Below are positions 61,285 to 64,000 of a stretch of DNA of 64,000 bases, one piece after another. Under the pieces are notes generated by a model. It saw only the letters and a list, made by a program, of their open reading frames with translations, made no database searches and was not told the origin of the DNA. The stretch comes from Phytophthora colocasiae (lineage: Eukaryota; Oomycota; Peronosporomycetes; Peronosporales; Peronosporaceae): NCBI GenBank assembly GCA_018806915.1, contig JAGKQI010000100.1, forward strand, positions 2,108,001 through 2,172,000, read 5' to 3'. The first letter of the stretch is position 1; each line of letters begins with the position of its first letter. The translations under genes were made by a program, and so were the position numbers.

Positions 61285-61301
61285 AGGTGGGGGCTCTACT
61301 G
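61263..61301 (+). promoter_or_regulatory. -1 frameshift signal of element C: G GGA AAT, 9-nt spacer, 8-bp stem-loop
   Basis: The heptamer 61263-61269 is read GGA AAT in gag and shifts to the pol frame. Arms CAGTAGAG (61279-61286) and CTCTACTG (61294-61301) with a 7-nt G-rich loop follow after 9 nt. The gag TAG is in the first arm, as in element B. Confidence 0.8.
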
Positions 61302-64000
61302 TTCGCACGGAACGAATTCTCCGAGGAAGAAGAAGCCAAGCAGGGACCAGTCGAAGCAGCAGGCAGAACTACACGAGCAGCGAAAAGACGAGTGCAAACA
61401 AATGCCCGGTGGGTGCGCTTGACGCGAGTGAGAGAGGTTCCTGAGACGGCATGTGGTCACTCCAAGGGGAAGAGTGCCGGCCAAGACCATGGGACGAGTG
61501 ATCTGAACAAGGGGAAGAGTGGCGCATTGGATGGTACGGCTGATGGTGAGGTGGAAGAAGCGTTAGAAGAAAAACCTGCGGCTGCAGTCGAAGGTGGAAC
61601 GGTGGGTAGCGGAATGGATGTGGAACCGGAGGTGGCGGTCGCAACGCAGGGCTCGTTGTCTATGGATGTGGTAGTGGAGAAGCCGATCGTGCCAAGAGGA
61701 GTTGTTCGCCAAGTGGGGAAGCCGAGCGGTGGACGAACAACGGCATCGAAACGACGGCAACGGCGGGCAGAAGATGAAGTAGCAGCTGTCCGCGGAATCT
61801 TGAAGGCTGAATTGAAGGCCGAACACAGGGAGAGATCGAAAGTTCGACGGGTGGTTGTTCGCCAGCTGATAAGTGAACTTAGAGAGGTCGAGGACGTGCA
61901 CCAGGAAGGCAGACGGCGAAGGGAAGCACAGATTGCTGCCGCAGTTGTAAGAAAATGCGAAGCTACAACTACGTTGAGAAAAGCAAGGACCGCTGGCATA
62001 GAAGCAAATGGAGAACCCTACTCAGCAGAAGGTCAACCACAACGAAGTGAGCAGAGTATTTCTGAGGAAGACTGGCTGGAAGAAGTGAAACGATATGAAA
62101 GAGGAGTACCGGAGGAGCTGGTTGAAGAAGGTTCACTGGCAGACATCCGAGCAGCACGAAGAAGCGCCTTGAAGGCAGCAAAGAGGTTCCGATGGATGAA
62201 ACGGGTGCGACGCCTGCAACAGCAAAAGCAAAAGCTGGATCCAGCGAGAGTGCGAGACGGGAAAGCTACCCAGGGCCATACTTTGCATCGGTCGAATCGA
62301 CACAAGCAGCGGTACCAATACGAAAAGCAGGGGTGTTATGGAGACGTCAAATTACGTAGCGATGGCGCTGGACGAGAAGTTCGTGTTGCACAGCTACGAA
62401 CAGTTGGGAGTGGAGCCCCAAGTTGCCTTCCAACCGCACTGCTAGAACTGACGAGACGACACACTCATGAGGTTCGTCTGGATAGTTGTGCACAGTATAG
62501 CGTTGCCGGTGAGGACATGAAGAAGTACGGTCGATGTTTAACAAGGGATGCTCCGGTGGATGTTGTTGAAGGCTTTGGTGGTGGTACTAGTCGCGTTATC
62601 GGAGTCTGGAGATTCGTGGGAACGACATTGTACCAACAGCGGATTATCGTGGATGCTCTACTGGTGGAAGGTCAAGGCGATGAATTGCTGATCGGTGAGG
62701 ACTGGATGGTGGACAAGGGCGTGAAGATAGATTTTGCGTCCCGAGAGCTTAAATACTTCGACGAACATGGACAGAAGATCATACTGCCGTTTACTTGTCA
62801 TGGCGTTTCGAGCCTACAGCAACCACAGCAGCGTCGGAAGATAATGGTACGCTTAGCCAGGACCAGGAAGCTGAATACGGGAACATGCAATGTTGTGACT
62901 ATGAGAGTTGATGCTGAAGAAGGAACGACTGGAATATTCCTGCCGAAGCCGACAACCAAGAGACACTTGCTGATAGCACCGACAGTAGACGTAGTGAGGG
63001 ACGGTCAAGTGCGAGTCCAAGTGATGAACGTGGAAGGCAGACGAGAAAAACATCCTGCTCGTGAGGCGTTGGGCACCTGGATACCTGTGACCGATGATAT
63101 GAAACTATTGTCCCTAAATGGCGAGTTGGAGCGGAAACGAGTGGCTCAGTGGGTCTCTACTTTGCGTAAAGAGGATGCCGAGCCGCTAAAAGATGAAGAT
63201 AAGCTGGACATTGGTGAGATGGAACAGAAGGACCGTGATCTGGTCATTGCATTACTTCGGCAGTACTCTGAGATCGTTGAGAAGAAGCCTGGTTGCCCGC
63301 CGAAAGCTAAAATTGGAGTTGAGCACCACATCAACACTGGCGATGCAGCTCCTATCATGATGAGAAGGCGTAGACACGCCGTAGCGGAGAACGAATTAAT
63401 CGATAAGGAGGTGGACGACATGTTGGCACAAGGAGTAATCGAACCTGGAGAAGGAGCTTGGGGATTTCCCGTGGTCATTGTGCGGAAAAAAGACGGCAGC
63501 GTTCGTTTTTGTATTGATTATGGGGCATTGAATTCAGTGACGCTCAAGGACGTGTACCCGTTGCCACGAGTGGATAAAACTTTAGAAGAACTACACGGTT
63601 CCCAGCGTTTTTCGAGTTTGGATTTACACGCAGGATACTGGCAGCTTGGTGTTTTCGGGCCGGATAAGCCGAAGACTGCGTTCACCACAAGGCGTGGACT
63701 ATTCCAGTTCACTCGTATGCCTTTCGGCTTGTGCAATGCACCGAGTACTTTTCAAAGGCTCATGGACTGTGTATTGAGGGGTTTAACATGGGTCTGCTGT
63801 CTAGTGTATCTGGATGACGTGGTGATATTCACGAAGGGATCTGTAGCACAACACGTTGCGGAGTTAGCCGTGGGTTTTGGAGCGTCTGGCAGAAGCTGGG
63901 TTAAGCTTGAAAGTTTCGAAATGCTCATTCGCGACGACACGTATGGAGTACTTGGGGCATGACTTGACGCCCGAGGGGATCCAGCCGACGCCGAGATTGA
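61266..64000 (+). CDS. Pol of gypsy element C (partial, frameshift near the end)
   Basis: In the -1 frame to gag. A basic Glu/Arg-rich leader of about 380 residues precedes an aspartic-protease region in which the usual DSG reads DSC (VRLDSCAQYSVAGEDMKKYG), with DELLIGEDWMVDKG as the second motif. RT follows: FPVVIVRKKDGSVRFCIDYG (Gly where Arg is usual), SSLDLHAGYWQLGVF, MPFGLCNAPSTFQRLM, LVYLDDVVIFTKG (YLDD). At GGG 63872-63874 the frame shifts: the ORF ends at 63962, while the next frame reads GLSLKVSKCSFATTRMEYLG, the expected continuation, to the window end. A single extra G accounts for it. Confidence 0.82.

Larger units (their letters stand above)
59248..64000 (+). mobile_element. Ty3/gypsy retrotransposon C (internal part, truncated by the window end)
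   Basis: PBS (59248-59266), gag and the first two thirds of pol, with the same architecture as element A: a long basic leader before protease, the same PBS and the same type of slippery site. The preceding LTR exists but is not delimited, and the integrase and 3' LTR lie beyond 64000. Confidence 0.85.

Overview
The window is nuclear DNA of an oomycete, most likely a Phytophthora-like species. Genes are compact, with 60-80 nt introns. The bZIP protein carries the oomycete Cys-for-Asn change in its basic region, the kinases carry stramenopile-type KSG..DMR repeats, and the gene-poor parts are full of Ty3/gypsy, copia, MULE and PIF/Harbinger DNA. No tRNA, rRNA or CRISPR was seen.

Left block (0-6.2 kb): an SR splicing factor, a bZIP factor broken at a G-run, a mitochondrial-type MoaA/CNX2 and the DNA-damage sensor XPC/Rad4. 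At 6544-16001 sits a young Ty3/gypsy element (A; LTRs 789/780 bp, aagg duplication). At 16.0-24.3 kb is an inverted-duplication cluster that alternates HNH-nuclease-like genes with TKL kinase genes. It contains one good copy of each, one broken copy of each, and relics flanking element A. CEP44 closes the block.

Middle block (25.4-40 kb): a decayed copia element with about 325-bp terminal repeats is split by a complete chromodomain gypsy element (B, 28096-36269; 460-bp LTRs, TTGGG duplication). Element B is the most remarkable object here. From LTR to LTR, in coding and non-coding DNA, it is tiled with short perfect inverted repeats, far above chance. It also carries a complete -1 frameshift signal (A AAA AAC, 7-nt spacer, 9-bp stem holding the gag stop) and an antisense ORF. 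Two degraded gene relics follow.

Right block (40-57 kb): ERV46/ERGIC3, an F-box/TFIIS-like gene, a PIF/Harbinger deletion derivative, a family-16 methyltransferase, a KIX-LRR protein, a secreted class-3 lipase, a YVH1/DUSP12 phosphatase, a coiled-coil gene and a five-exon MULE transposase fused to a Ulp1 protease. The window ends inside a third gypsy element (C), which shares its primer-binding site with A. Elements A and C both have a GGGAAA(C/T) slippery site 12 nt before the gag stop, so all three gypsy elements appear to make Gag-Pol by -1 frameshifting.

Exon structures were inferred by hand from splice consensus and reading frame. Family names rest on motif recognition, not on searches.
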